Of a stretch of DNA of 38,246 nt, positions 16,450 through 25,580 are shown one piece after another (the first letter of the stretch is position 1; every line of letters begins with the position of its first letter). The notes beneath the pieces were generated by a model, which worked only from the letters and a program-made list of their open reading frames with translations, ran no database searches and was not told the DNA's origin. The position numbers were made by a program, and so were the translations under genes. Source of the DNA: an uncultured Oscillospiraceae bacterium. Its GTDB lineage: Bacteria; Bacillota; Clostridia; Oscillospirales; Ruminococcaceae. Location: contig CAJUMS010000023.1 in the NCBI GenBank assembly GCA_910587465.1, positions 1 through 38,246 on the forward strand. The letters are read 5' to 3'.

Positions 16450-16710
16450 TTACCTTGGCTCAACGATGAACTTCATTGCGGTACGCTCCTCGCCGTCGAT
16501 CTCAACGGTCGTGAACGCGGGAATGCATATCAGATCAACTCCCACAAGAGCCATATAGCTGCGCGCGATAGCAATAGACTTTACAGCTTGATTAGCCGCG
16601 CCCGCGCCGACTGCCTGAACCTCGACCTCGCTGTTTTCACGGATAACTGCTGCGATTGCTCCCGCAACCGACTTCGGAACTGAATGTGCTGATACCTTTA
16701 CTACTTCCAT
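16450..16710 (-). CDS. spoVS: stage V sporulation protein S
   Basis: 86 residues matching SpoVS over its whole length: VSAHSVPKSVAGAIA near the start, GAGAANQAVKSIAIAR in the middle, and DLICIPAFTTVEIDGEERTA near the end. This is the usual family size. A longer frame upstream adds 25 basic residues of no similarity, so I start at the ATG preceded by AGGTGAG. SpoVS is a small Alba-like nucleic-acid-binding protein needed for late sporulation in Bacillus. It lies next to ymdB, an arrangement conserved in many Firmicutes, and suggests but does not prove that the organism sporulates. Confidence 0.95.
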   Translation of the reverse strand: MEVVKVSAHSVPKSVAGAIAAVIRENSEVEVQAVGAGAANQAVKSIAIARSYMALVGVDLICIPAFTTVEIDGEERTAMKFIVEPR

Positions 16711-16774
16711 TTTTCTCACCTTTTTGAAACGCTTTATGCGCTTCTGCCTTTCTGTTTTATATATATTTATTAAA

Positions 16775-17551
16775 TTAACAGCCATTGTATTTTCTGCAAA
16801 ATCTTTCCAGTTTTACGCATTTGCCGCTTTTGTTTTCAAGCTCCGCAAAAACTCCGCAGATGTCGCATTCTCCCGATGCGTTGACGTGCTTTTTCGGATA
16901 GTACGTCAGAAATTTTTCTATTATAACGTTTTTTTCCACACCTAATACCGAATTATGAGCACCCGTCATTCCGACGTCGGTAATGTATCCGGAGCCGTCA
17001 ATGATTTCCTCGTCCGCGGTCTGAACATGCGTATGAGTGCCGAACACTGCCGATACCCTGCCCGCCAGGAAAAAGCCCATGGCGCGCTTTTCACTCGTAG
17101 CTTCGGCGTGAAAATCCACAATAACGATATTTGACGTGATTTTTTTTAATATTTCCTCCGCGCATTTAAACGGATTGTCCACGGGCTGCATATACGCCGT
17201 TCCTATCAGATTTACCACTGCCGCGCTGTACGAACCGAAATCCAGCTCGCATAGACCTTTACCAGGGACATAATCTCCGAAATTTGCGGGACGGAGCAGC
17301 GTATCGCGCCGCTCGTACTCTTCCGATATCGAATTTTTGCGGAACGAGTGATTTCCCGTTGTGATGACGTCTGCGCCCGCGTCGTATATCGCCTGTGCGG
17401 ATCGCGCGTCAATGCCGTTGCCGTCGGCGCTGTTCTCTCCGTTTACTATTGCGAGATCGACGTTATAGTCGCGGCGTATCGACGGCAGCACCGCCGCCAG
17501 AGCCTCGCGACCGGCGCTACCCACAACGTCGCCGATAAAAATTACCCTCAT
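16775..17551 (-). CDS. ymdB: YmdB-family metallophosphoesterase
   Basis: 258 residues from the chosen ATG. Metal-binding and catalytic motifs: GDVVGSAGR with Asp8, NGEN with Glu39 and Asn40, GNHSF with Asn67-His68, VDFHAEATSEK, and the GTHTHVQTAD block. YmdB hydrolyses 2',3'-cyclic nucleotides in Bacillus and influences RNA turnover and developmental decisions. The start overlaps the purA stop by one base (TGATG) with AGGTGAT upstream, giving translational coupling; a longer upstream frame lies within purA and is rejected. The C-terminus carries five cysteines in its last 30 residues, which I do not recall as typical. Confidence 0.9.
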   Translation of the reverse strand: MRVIFIGDVVGSAGREALAAVLPSIRRDYNVDLAIVNGENSADGNGIDARSAQAIYDAGADVITTGNHSFRKNSISEEYERRDTLLRPANFGDYVPGKGLCELDFGSYSAAVVNLIGTAYMQPVDNPFKCAEEILKKITSNIVIVDFHAEATSEKRAMGFFLAGRVSAVFGTHTHVQTADEEIIDGSGYITDVGMTGAHNSVLGVEKNVIIEKFLTYYPKKHVNASGECDICGVFAELENKSGKCVKLERFCRKYNGC

Positions 17552-18834
17552 CAGCGGAATATCACCTGATCGCGACCGGGACCTACGCCCAGTATTGTGA
17601 TAGGACAACCGCACAATTCCTCAAGTCTTGCGATATACGACCTGCACTTTTCGGGAAGTTCCTCGAACGTCCTGCACTGCGACAAATCGCCCTCGTAACC
17701 CTCAATCTCCTCGTAAACGGGTTTACAATCCGCCAGCTCCTCCAATGTCACGGGGAAGTCCTTCAATATCGTGCCGTCGCTCTTTTCATAGGCGGTGCAG
17801 ACCTTTAAAGTACCGATACCCGAAAGCGTATCAAACTTGTTTATCGCTATCGCCGTCAAGCCGTTCACGCGCACCGCGTGACGCATGATGACCGCATCGA
17901 ACCAGCCCGTTCTACGCGGTCTGCCCGTCGTCGTGCCGAATTCGCCGCCGCGGTTGCGGATAAGCTCCCCGAGTTCATCGTCGAGCTCCGTCGGGAAGGG
18001 ACCGTTGCCGACGCGCGTGGTATAGCTCTTACCGACGCCTATGACCTCGTCGATCATCTTCGGACCAATACCCGTGCCGACGCACGCGCCGCCCGCTATC
18101 GGGTGACTCGACGTAACATAAGGATATGTTCCGAAATCAATATCAAGCAAGGTAGCCTGCGCCCCCTCAAAGAGCACCTGCTTACCTGCCTTGTACGCAT
18201 CAAATGTGATAACGGAAACATCCGCAAGATATTTCGCCAGCCGCTCGCCGTAAGCCTTATATTCCTCGTAAACCGCGTCAAGATCAAACACCTTGCCGCC
18301 GTAAACCTTCTCGATAATAAGATTTTTCAACTCGCCCGTGTTCTTAACGAGCTTTTTCAGACACTCGGGATGCGTAAGATCGTACATGCGAATTCCAACG
18401 CGCTCCGCCTTGTCGGTGTAGCAGGGCCCGATACCGCGCCCCGTAGTGCCGACATTCGTACCTGTCTGCTTAGCCTTGAACGCTTCCTCAAGCTTGTCAA
18501 GCTCTCTGTGCCACGGCATTATGATATCCGCGCGCGCGTCTATGCGCAGATTATCGCAGGTAACGCCGCGCTTGTTCATTTCGTCTATTTCCTCGATCAG
18601 CACCTTCGGGTCGATAACGACGCCGCTGCCGATAAGACATTCCGTTTCGGGATAGAGGATACCCGACGGGAGAAGATGCAGCTTATAAACATCATCGCCG
18701 TGAACGACGGTATGTCCCGCGTTATTGCCGCCGCTCGAGCGGACTACAATATCCGCCTTTGCCGCCATTATGTCGATTACCTTGCCCTTGCCCTCGTCGC
18801 CCCATTGAGTACCGACGATTATACTTGATGCCAT
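17551..18834 (-). CDS. purA: adenylosuccinate synthetase
   Basis: 427 residues, the normal length. GDEGKGK at 12-18 holds catalytic Asp13; GGNNAGHTV follows with catalytic His41. Also visible are GTTGRGIGPCYTDK, the IMP-site segment TTGRPRRTGWFD and the C-terminal GVGPGRDQVIF. It catalyses GTP-dependent joining of IMP and aspartate, the first committed step to AMP. A G-run (GGGGGGC) serves as ribosome site. It is the first gene of a five-gene leftward run whose next member, ymdB, overlaps it. Confidence 0.97.
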   Translation of the reverse strand: MASSIIVGTQWGDEGKGKVIDIMAAKADIVVRSSGGNNAGHTVVHGDDVYKLHLLPSGILYPETECLIGSGVVIDPKVLIEEIDEMNKRGVTCDNLRIDARADIIMPWHRELDKLEEAFKAKQTGTNVGTTGRGIGPCYTDKAERVGIRMYDLTHPECLKKLVKNTGELKNLIIEKVYGGKVFDLDAVYEEYKAYGERLAKYLADVSVITFDAYKAGKQVLFEGAQATLLDIDFGTYPYVTSSHPIAGGACVGTGIGPKMIDEVIGVGKSYTTRVGNGPFPTELDDELGELIRNRGGEFGTTTGRPRRTGWFDAVIMRHAVRVNGLTAIAINKFDTLSGIGTLKVCTAYEKSDGTILKDFPVTLEELADCKPVYEEIEGYEGDLSQCRTFEELPEKCRSYIARLEELCGCPITILGVGPGRDQVIFR

Positions 18835-18916
18835 TGGATAGCCCCCCTGTCAAATTTCGGCGCATAATTACCCTGCCGCATATATTGTATCACATATTTC
18901 GCGAAAATTCAAGTAA

Positions 18917-19765
18917 TTATCTGATAATTTTTCCTCCGCCGCGTTTTCCGCCCTTTCCCACTTTGCCGTGAGCGCCTTTTTCCGATCTGAGGTCAAGCGG
19001 CTCTTCCTTGCCGCCCATATCCTCGAATACCGCGCTGTCACCGCCATCGTCGGGAAGCTCGGGGTTACGCTCGCCGCGCTGTTCGTAGTATGGATTGATA
19101 ATATACTTCTGTATCGCGGGGTAACAGCAGAACACAGATGTAAAGGCGATCCACGCAAATGGCACGATCGGTGCCAGCATTAACACAAATATATTGAAGA
19201 ACATCAGCAGAGCCGCATAAGCCGCAACACACGCGAGTGCGATAAGCTCCCCCCAAAGATTCACAAACACCAGAATTACGGAATTTTTGATGATGCCGCC
19301 AAGACCGAGATTCAATGAAACGATCTGCGGATAGATATAAAAATTCATCATCACAAACAGCACCTGTGCCGCTATTGCCAAGGCATACAGCACCTTAGCC
19401 GCAGAATCCATATCGGGATGCAGCGAATAATACCAGAATGTCAGTATCGAAACACCTATGACAAAAATATCCAGTATACCTATTATAAATGACTGTTTGA
19501 AATTCTTTTTGAACTGTACCCAGAAGTCATGAAAAATGAACTGCGGACGTTCAAGATAGATATTTCGCATGAGCGCAGTCATCGCAGCCGTCGCGGGACC
19601 AAATGTCACGACCGGTATACAGAACAGAAAATATACCAGATTTATCTTAAAAAACGTCCAGAATTTGTTTGCGAACAGCTCCCAGTAACGGAAAAACGGT
19701 TTTTTCTTAGGTCCGTTTTTAGAAACGCCCGCTCCCGCCACATCGTTATTGTAAAATAATCCCAT
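18917..19765 (-). CDS. DUF624 (YesL-like) membrane protein
   Basis: 282 residues with several hydrophobic helices: NLVYFLFCIPVVTFGPATAA near residue 45, which matches the DUF624 signature, then helices around 95-115, 125-150 and 165-225. The polar C-terminal tail is rich in Gly, Lys and Arg. YesL-like proteins often accompany sugar-use loci, but their biochemical role is unknown. AAAGGA precedes the ATG. It lies 24 bases after a 35-codon membrane peptide gene and shares its promoter at 19974-20003. Confidence 0.8.
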   Translation of the reverse strand: MGLFYNNDVAGAGVSKNGPKKKPFFRYWELFANKFWTFFKINLVYFLFCIPVVTFGPATAAMTALMRNIYLERPQFIFHDFWVQFKKNFKQSFIIGILDIFVIGVSILTFWYYSLHPDMDSAAKVLYALAIAAQVLFVMMNFYIYPQIVSLNLGLGGIIKNSVILVFVNLWGELIALACVAAYAALLMFFNIFVLMLAPIVPFAWIAFTSVFCCYPAIQKYIINPYYEQRGERNPELPDDGGDSAVFEDMGGKEEPLDLRSEKGAHGKVGKGGKRGGGKIIR

Positions 19766-19789
19766 AAAATTTCCTTTCGCGGCGCGGGC

Positions 19790-19897
19790 TTAATACAAAA
19801 GCGCCTGTGCGAAAATGCCGAGCACCATGAAAATCGCCAGTATTATCGCCACGGTCCTGCACACTTTCAACAATTTTGCGCGTTTTTTCTCGTCCAT
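19790..19897 (-). CDS. 35-residue single-span membrane peptide
   Basis: The ATG is preceded by a strong GGGAGG at good spacing. The peptide begins MDEKKRAKLLKVCR and continues into one hydrophobic helix (VAIILAIFMVLGIFA), then ends QALLY. A basic N-terminus before a single helix predicts the N-in orientation. It resembles short DUF4044-type membrane peptides in layout, though I would not claim membership. The TTGACA-N18-TATAAT promoter upstream, the good ribosome site and the short gap to the DUF624 gene all argue that it is real. Confidence 0.7.
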   Translation of the reverse strand: MDEKKRAKLLKVCRTVAIILAIFMVLGIFAQALLY

Positions 19898-19973
19898 GCC
19901 ATTTCCTCCCGAAGTCCTTACGCTGCCGTTTAATATTTGCCAAGCGCATGGTCTTTCACAAACCGCTTCTTTT

Positions 19974-20003
19974 ATTATACACTATTTATCAGTACGATGT
20001 CAA
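19974..20003 (-). promoter_or_regulatory. promoter of the small peptide-DUF624 unit
   Basis: TTGACA, 18-bp spacer, TATAAT on the minus strand, lying directly after the end of the propeller gene. Confidence 0.75.
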
Positions 20004-20006
20004 GAG

Positions 20007-22643
20007 TTAATTTAATATATCAACTATACCGCCGCCGCATTGCGCGTAAATATTTCCGTTGTGCTTAAATGCGAGCGTAAAGCCCGTTCTGTCATCGAAC
20101 AGCTCTTTTATGGGGTGAACCTGCCCGCTGTCCTCCATTACCGCGTACTCGGATATTACCGAAACGCCGTCGAAGTACCTGTAACCCGCGCCGAAACGCA
20201 CTCCGTCCGCTATCACGGTGTTTATGCCGCCGAATTCGAGCGTGCTCAGCAGCTCGGGAGCAAGCGCCCTTGTATACGTGTTGACAAGGCTCGCCGCGCC
20301 GTTTTCGAGCTTATAGTGCGATATCGTAAGCGAATTCGCTCCTGCTCCGAATATCACAGCGTTTTCACCGAGCACAGCGCCGCTGACCGTTTTCAGCTCG
20401 GCGACCTTCGGGTCAGCAAAATCCGAGCAGTCCATCGTGATAAACACGCCGTTCGCGCCGCTAAGCCTCAGCAGGTTGCCGTCAAACCACATCGACGTGA
20501 CCGCCTGCGCGGGATTGGCGATAGTAAAGGTAACGTCACCGTTTCTGTCGCGGAGAATGATATTGCCGCCTTCGTAAGTCGCGGAGCCGTTATCGCAGAA
20601 CGCCGCAAGCTGTATACCCTCAACTTTCACAGTGGTGATCTCCTCAGTGCCGACGGTCATCAGCACATCTTCTTCGCCGCTTAATATAAACCTGCCGTCG
20701 TTGCTCGCGCTTATCGGATTTCCGAGCACCGCGACTGTATTGCGCGTTGCTCCGTTCGCGGCGGAATAAGCGGCGCTGATACCATATGAATAGCCCTTTG
20801 TGCCGCTCAGGATAACGCTTTGCGGCTCAAGAGCGTTCTTTTCGTCAACACCCAGACGTGGCATATAGATCATCGAATCCTGTATGCCGAACGTGCGTGT
20901 GAACCTCGGGGTATAAACCGAACCTATAAGTATATCGCCGTCCTTATAATCAAAGTCGGTCATAAAGCCGTCCTGGCGAACGGTAAACAGCGTTTTACCG
21001 CCCGAAATGCGCATAAATCCGCAGTCGTCCGTTCCGCTGAACACCGCGATAAGCGCGCCGTCCCCGTCAAACGCGTCAACTATGCGCGTGCCATCAGGCG
21101 GGAATATCTCTTCGTCCTCCGTAAGTACACCACCGCGGAAAACACTCGCCGATACCGCCTCGGCAGTGACGGTGTACACATTGTCGCCCTCAGAGAATGT
21201 TCCAAAACCGTCCGCCGTCACGAGCAGATCTCCGAATATCTTATTATAGTCGAACACAGGCTCGTGGGCCTTTTCGCCGCCCACAATATTGTCATAATAC
21301 GAATAGTATATCTCATTGAAAATCGCGGCGTTATCTTCGGCATAGGTTATACTTCTGATAACGGGCGGCTCGGGGATAAGCGTCACGCCGAACGACGCGC
21401 CGAACACGACAGCCGCGCCCACCGCCGCCGTGATAATCGCGCCCTTGTGATAGGGGTGCTCGTTGGGTATGCGCACTACGAACGTTTCACGTTTTTTCTT
21501 GTCGTCCGATTCCTCGTAATCCTCCGTCTGCTCATCATCGGGTTCTTCGTATGTCTCCTCGGATATGGCTTTCTTTTCGGCTTCATCAACTCTTGCCGCC
21601 TCGTATGCCGCACGAGCCTCTTGCTGAGCCTGCTCCGCGGCAAGTCTCGCTGCCTCGGCGCGAACAGCCGCCTGCTCCTCTTCCGCAAGAAGCGCGAGGT
21701 TCTGCCTAAGCATTTCCGCGTCAATCTGAACTATCGCGGTTGTATCGCCGTTATATGGCTTTACGGGCTCTATTTCCTCGGTATATACGGGCTGATCGTC
21801 CTCTGGCAGATCACTGTACTCGGCAAATTCAAGATACTCATCGGGAGCGTCTTGAACTTCCTCTTCCTCGTCGGATATTTCATCTTCAAAAGTTTCTTCA
21901 GCGGGAACAACCTCAACGGTCTCTTCGGCAACCGCTTCCTCAACGGAAGTTTTTTCGACGGGAACTGCTTTAACCTCATCTTTTTCGACGGGATATTCCT
22001 CGGAAAATTCTTCATCAACAGGCTCTTCTTTGTCGGGATAATCCTCGGCAGTTTCTTCCTCAGGCTCTTCGCCGACGGGTTTGATCTCGCTCGTTACCTC
22101 AATAGGCGGTGCGAGTTCCTCGGTGACAAAGGCCGCTCTGAACTCCTCATACCCGCTTATATCATCGCCCTCGGGAACATCATCCTGTATTTGCCCAAGC
22201 TCGTCCATGACCTCTTCGAAGGTCGGCTCGGAATAGTCCTCCTGCGGCTCATCGCCGCCCTGCAACACCATTTCCGACTTCTCAAGACGCAAAGTGAGCG
22301 TGCGCTCCCATATCTGACGCGCCGTGTACAGTATTCTTTTGTAATCGTCCGCGGTAAGCTCGGAATTTTCGAGAGTGAGTATCAGCCCCTGCAAATTCAT
22401 CGCGGGGTTGTTCCGTATTTTATCGACCACGGCCTGCGGAGCCTCGCAGCCCTCCATAAGATACATAAAATCGGCGCTGCCTATGCCCAATGCCCTAAGG
22501 CGCGTAAGGAACGTAAACGCGTCAAGCTCGGGCGGCGCGGTGTTTTCCTCGTCGTCCATAAGCAGGTCGATAACGTTCTGCGGCACCAGATCCTCGGGCA
22601 CTACGCGGCTGCGCATTATTTCCCGCATTTCCCCAACTGTCAT
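20007..22643 (-). CDS. membrane protein with acidic cytoplasmic region and extracellular propeller-like domain
   Basis: 878 residues. Residues 1-130 form a helical, soluble domain; about 130-390 is very acidic, rich in Glu, Pro and Val in loose repeats, then becomes an Ala/Glu/Gln coiled segment. One membrane helix (GAIITAAVGAAVVFGASFGV, near 405-425) follows a short basic stretch. The C-terminal 440 residues are beta-rich with recurring blade-like strands and end in GGGIVDILN, resembling secreted beta-propeller domains (PF09826-like), though I cannot confirm this. It starts 21 bases after a sigma-like gene, so an anti-sigma or sensor role is plausible but inferred. GGGGTGA lies upstream of the ATG. 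Confidence 0.7.
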   Translation of the reverse strand: MTVGEMREIMRSRVVPEDLVPQNVIDLLMDDEENTAPPELDAFTFLTRLRALGIGSADFMYLMEGCEAPQAVVDKIRNNPAMNLQGLILTLENSELTADDYKRILYTARQIWERTLTLRLEKSEMVLQGGDEPQEDYSEPTFEEVMDELGQIQDDVPEGDDISGYEEFRAAFVTEELAPPIEVTSEIKPVGEEPEEETAEDYPDKEEPVDEEFSEEYPVEKDEVKAVPVEKTSVEEAVAEETVEVVPAEETFEDEISDEEEEVQDAPDEYLEFAEYSDLPEDDQPVYTEEIEPVKPYNGDTTAIVQIDAEMLRQNLALLAEEEQAAVRAEAARLAAEQAQQEARAAYEAARVDEAEKKAISEETYEEPDDEQTEDYEESDDKKKRETFVVRIPNEHPYHKGAIITAAVGAAVVFGASFGVTLIPEPPVIRSITYAEDNAAIFNEIYYSYYDNIVGGEKAHEPVFDYNKIFGDLLVTADGFGTFSEGDNVYTVTAEAVSASVFRGGVLTEDEEIFPPDGTRIVDAFDGDGALIAVFSGTDDCGFMRISGGKTLFTVRQDGFMTDFDYKDGDILIGSVYTPRFTRTFGIQDSMIYMPRLGVDEKNALEPQSVILSGTKGYSYGISAAYSAANGATRNTVAVLGNPISASNDGRFILSGEEDVLMTVGTEEITTVKVEGIQLAAFCDNGSATYEGGNIILRDRNGDVTFTIANPAQAVTSMWFDGNLLRLSGANGVFITMDCSDFADPKVAELKTVSGAVLGENAVIFGAGANSLTISHYKLENGAASLVNTYTRALAPELLSTLEFGGINTVIADGVRFGAGYRYFDGVSVISEYAVMEDSGQVHPIKELFDDRTGFTLAFKHNGNIYAQCGGGIVDILN

Positions 22644-22664
22644 TTTGTCACCCCGTTATTTCCA

Positions 22665-23141
22665 TCAATAAATCTGATCCAATTCCAAAATGTTTACCGA
22701 TTTGTTCAAACGCTTTTTTACATTACCCTTCATCAGCCCCGAGAACGCCGAGATATCCTCTATCGTGAACTTTCCCGCGATATACATCACGGTGCATATC
22801 CTGTCCACACCATCCAGCTCGAAAAGCCTGTACTTGATCTCGGGCTGTTCCTCGTCGAGCACGTCCTCGTCTCCGTACTCTCTGAGCCGCATTTTTATCC
22901 GCGCGAACAGCGTTTTCATCATAAACACGCGGAACGCCGCTTCGCTCCTCAGCCGCCCCACAGCCTTGAAGCCGTCGCGTATAGTGCCCGAGACCGCCTC
23001 GATAGCGTCCGCGTCGTCCGCGAGCGAGTAAAACGCCGTATAGTACATCTCACGCGATATCATCTCATACAGCCGCGAGAATGCCTTTGCATCGCCGTTC
23101 GCCGCCATTGATACCGTTTCCCTGTATTCTTTTTTATCCAT
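22665..23141 (-). CDS. sigma-70/ECF-like protein
   Basis: 158 residues laid out like an ECF sigma factor. The N-terminal part (GDAKAFSRLYEMISREMYYTAFYSLADDADAIEAVSGTI) matches region 2, with the usual spacing of aromatic residues; the C-terminal part (GKFTIEDISAFSGLMKGNVKKRLNKSVNIL) matches the region 4 helix-turn-helix. Similarity is weak and the most conserved promoter-melting residues are not obvious, so it may be a divergent sigma or a sigma-like regulator. It is followed by the membrane/propeller gene, the usual order for sigma and anti-sigma. AAAGG precedes the ATG. Confidence 0.6.
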   Translation of the reverse strand: MDKKEYRETVSMAANGDAKAFSRLYEMISREMYYTAFYSLADDADAIEAVSGTIRDGFKAVGRLRSEAAFRVFMMKTLFARIKMRLREYGDEDVLDEEQPEIKYRLFELDGVDRICTVMYIAGKFTIEDISAFSGLMKGNVKKRLNKSVNILELDQIY

Positions 23142-23175
23142 ACCGCGCCGCCTTTCCGTAAATATGTTTTCCCCG

Positions 23176-23691
23176 TTAAAGTGTTATCCAAAACCTTTTT
23201 ATAACGTGACCACCGCCGTCGGTCGTTTCACGCTCGAATACCCCGCCGTTCGCGAGGATAGTCCTTTCGCTTGCGGTATTCCCCGCGCGGCAGGTCACAA
23301 GGACTTTGCCGATACCGCGACCGCAGTATATTTTCAGCGCCTGCCGCAGCATTTCCTTGGCGTACCCTTTGTGTCGTTCGGACTTGCGCACCGAATAGCC
23401 GATATGTCCTCCGTATTCGCCCATAACCGGGTGATCTATATGGCGGCGGCAGTCGATAAGCCCCACGATCCTGCCGTCCTCATTTACCGCAAGAAGCGTA
23501 TCCGTGGGAACAAACCCCTTCGGACAACGGTTTGAAAACTCATCAAGATGAGCAAGCCAACCGTCTGCACTGTCATACTTTTCCAGCATTGAGCCGCCGT
23601 GAATTATTTCGCCATTGTCAAGAAACTCCGTTCTGTAAGACATTATCTCCTCGGCATAATCGTCGGTCGGCTTTACTAACCTTATGTTCAT
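23176..23691 (-). CDS. GNAT-family N-acetyltransferase
   Basis: 171 residues. The acetyl-CoA-binding motif A region is GHIGYSVRKSERHKGYAKEML (RHKGYA is the Q/RxxGxG/A loop), and motif B continues as VLVTCRAGNTASERTILANGG. The N-terminal part resembles YjbC/RimJ-like acetyltransferases. Acceptor unknown. The start overlaps the aspS stop by four bases (ATGA), so it is co-translated with aspS. Confidence 0.88.
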   Translation of the reverse strand: MNIRLVKPTDDYAEEIMSYRTEFLDNGEIIHGGSMLEKYDSADGWLAHLDEFSNRCPKGFVPTDTLLAVNEDGRIVGLIDCRRHIDHPVMGEYGGHIGYSVRKSERHKGYAKEMLRQALKIYCGRGIGKVLVTCRAGNTASERTILANGGVFERETTDGGGHVIKRFWITL

Positions 23692-25460
23692 TCCTTATCC
23701 TCGGCAATCTTAATGCCAAGCTCCGCGAGCTGCTCCTCCGACACGAACGACGGCGCTTCGCTCATAAGCTCGGACACGTTCTGTACCTTCGGGAACGCCA
23801 CTACGTCGCGCAGGCTGTCGCAGCCGCACATCAGCATTGCCAGTCTGTCCAGACCGATACCCGCTCCGCCGTGAGGGGGCGCGGCGTACTTGTACGCGTC
23901 AACAAGGAATCCGAACTTCGCGTTGATCTCCTCGTCGGTCATGCCGAGCATTTCAAACATATGCTGCTGGAGCTCGGGATCGTTGATGCGTATAGAACCC
24001 GAAAGAAGCTCCACGCCGTTCAGAACAAGGTCGTAGCACTTCGCGCGAACCTTGGACTTATCGCTATCCAGATATTGAATATGCTCGTCAAGAGGCATTG
24101 TGAACGGATGGTGCATTGCGAGCCACTCGCCCGTCTCCTCGTCGTGCTCAAAAAACGGGAACTCGGTTATCCACACGAAATTCCAGCCCTCTGGAATAAT
24201 ATCAAGCTGCTTTGCAACCTTTAATCTCAGTGCGCCCAAAGTCGGCAGCGTTACCTTATTCTTATCCGCGACGATAAGCGCCACATCGCCCTTTTCACAG
24301 CCAAGCGCTGCGAGTATCTTCTCAAGCTCGCCCTCTTTCATAAACTTGCTGAACGAGCAGGTCGGAGCGTCGTCGACCCAGCGAACGTAAGCCAAGCCCT
24401 TAGCGCCGATACCCTTTACGTACTCGACCAGCTTGTCTATTTCTTTTCTCGTCAGCGTTGCCGCCGCTCCCTTTGCGGTGATACCGCGAACCGAGCCGCC
24501 ATTTTCCAACGCGCCCTTAAACACCACGAAATCCGTATCCTTGACTACCTCGGAAATATCCGTGATCTCCATTGCAAAGCGCGTATCGGGCTTGTCCGAA
24601 CCGTAGCGGCGCATTGCCTCGTCGTAAGTAAGCCGCGGCAGCGGAACGGCGATATCGACGTTCAGCATCTCCTTGTACAGACGGTTTACAAAACCCTCCA
24701 AGCACTCAATTATATCGTCGGTGTCAACAAACGACATCTCAAGATCAATCTGCGTGAACTCGGGTTGGCGGTCTGCGCGCAGATCCTCGTCTCGGAAGCA
24801 GCGGGCTAATTGGATATATTTGTCAAATCCCGAAATCATCAAAAGCTGCTTATACATCTGCGGCGACTGCGGCAGAGCGTAGAACTTACCGTTGTGTATA
24901 CGCGACGGGACGATATAGTCGCGTGCGCCTTCGGGAGTGGACTTGATCATCATCGGAGTCTCGATCTCAATAAAGCCGTTCTCGTAGAAGTACTCACGAG
25001 CGCATTTCGCGATATTATGGCGCATTATCAGATTTTTTTGAAGCGGCTGACGGCGCAGATCGAGATAGCGGTATTTCAGGCGCAGCTCCTCGTTGGTCTT
25101 GGAGTTGGAAACGATCTCGAAGGGCGGCGTTTCCGCTTTGGAGAGAATTCTCAATTCGCTGACAAGAATTTCCAGTCCGCCTGTCTTGATATCGTTATTA
25201 ACGCTCTCGCGAGCTCTTACTGCCCCCTTTGCCATAAGCACGTCCTCACTGCGGACGGTCTTTGCCTTATCAAAAACCGACTTTTCTGTGGTCTCATCGA
25301 AAACGAGCTGTACAATACCGCTGCGGTCGCGCACATCAATAAAGATGATACCGCCCTTATCGCGGACTCTCTGAGTAAATCCCCCGACGGTGACCTCGCT
25401 CATTTCAAGCGTAACTTCGCCGCAATAGCAGCTCCTTTTCATACCTTTCATAGTGTCCAT
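23688..25460 (-). CDS. aspS: aspartyl-tRNA synthetase
   Basis: 590 residues, the full bacterial type. N-terminal OB-fold with GGFTQRVRDKGGIIFIDVRD; class II motif 2 in FRDEDLRADRQPEFTQID; the bacterial GAD insertion in the middle; and class II motif 3 in GAGIGLDRLAMLM near the C-terminus. It charges tRNA-Asp, and perhaps tRNA-Asn if this is the non-discriminating form, which I cannot tell. GGAGG nine bases upstream supports the first ATG, although homologs often start at the later MKRS. It is expressed from the promoter at 25633-25661 through a 166-nt leader holding copy 2 of the paired structured element. Confidence 0.97.
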   Translation of the reverse strand: MDTMKGMKRSCYCGEVTLEMSEVTVGGFTQRVRDKGGIIFIDVRDRSGIVQLVFDETTEKSVFDKAKTVRSEDVLMAKGAVRARESVNNDIKTGGLEILVSELRILSKAETPPFEIVSNSKTNEELRLKYRYLDLRRQPLQKNLIMRHNIAKCAREYFYENGFIEIETPMMIKSTPEGARDYIVPSRIHNGKFYALPQSPQMYKQLLMISGFDKYIQLARCFRDEDLRADRQPEFTQIDLEMSFVDTDDIIECLEGFVNRLYKEMLNVDIAVPLPRLTYDEAMRRYGSDKPDTRFAMEITDISEVVKDTDFVVFKGALENGGSVRGITAKGAAATLTRKEIDKLVEYVKGIGAKGLAYVRWVDDAPTCSFSKFMKEGELEKILAALGCEKGDVALIVADKNKVTLPTLGALRLKVAKQLDIIPEGWNFVWITEFPFFEHDEETGEWLAMHHPFTMPLDEHIQYLDSDKSKVRAKCYDLVLNGVELLSGSIRINDPELQQHMFEMLGMTDEEINAKFGFLVDAYKYAAPPHGGAGIGLDRLAMLMCGCDSLRDVVAFPKVQNVSELMSEAPSFVSEEQLAELGIKIAEDKE

Positions 25461-25580
25461 AACACATGCCCTCCTGATTTAAAGGCAAAACCTCGCACCG
25501 TTCGCAATTCATACGAACCGGTCAAGCGACATTGCCTGCGTTTCGCTTCGCTCCACGGCGGCAACGTCGCTTGCTTGCGA
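25461..25580 (-). ncRNA. structured 5' leader of aspS, copy 2 of the paired element
   Basis: Reading leftward: a 13-bp stem AAGCGACGTTGCC / GGCAATGTCGCTT (one G-U), then TTGACCGGTTCG beginning the hairpin ACCG-G-TTCGTAT-GAA-TTGCGAA-CGGT, then GAGG-TTTTG-CCTT and TTTAAATCAGGAGG. Upstream, CAAAAACCTTCG (about 25599-25610) can pair with CGAGGTTTTG to close the structure. Order, blocks and distance to the Shine-Dalgarno match the MarR-ABC leader. The T-box consensus AGGGTGGNACCGCG is absent, so this is not a T-box. Confidence 0.6.

Noticed and set aside
20820..23111. A 763-codon open frame on the plus strand
   Set aside because: It lies antisense to the propeller and sigma-like genes, has no ribosome site or domain, and its Arg/His/Leu-rich composition is typical of a shadow of a GC-biased coding strand.
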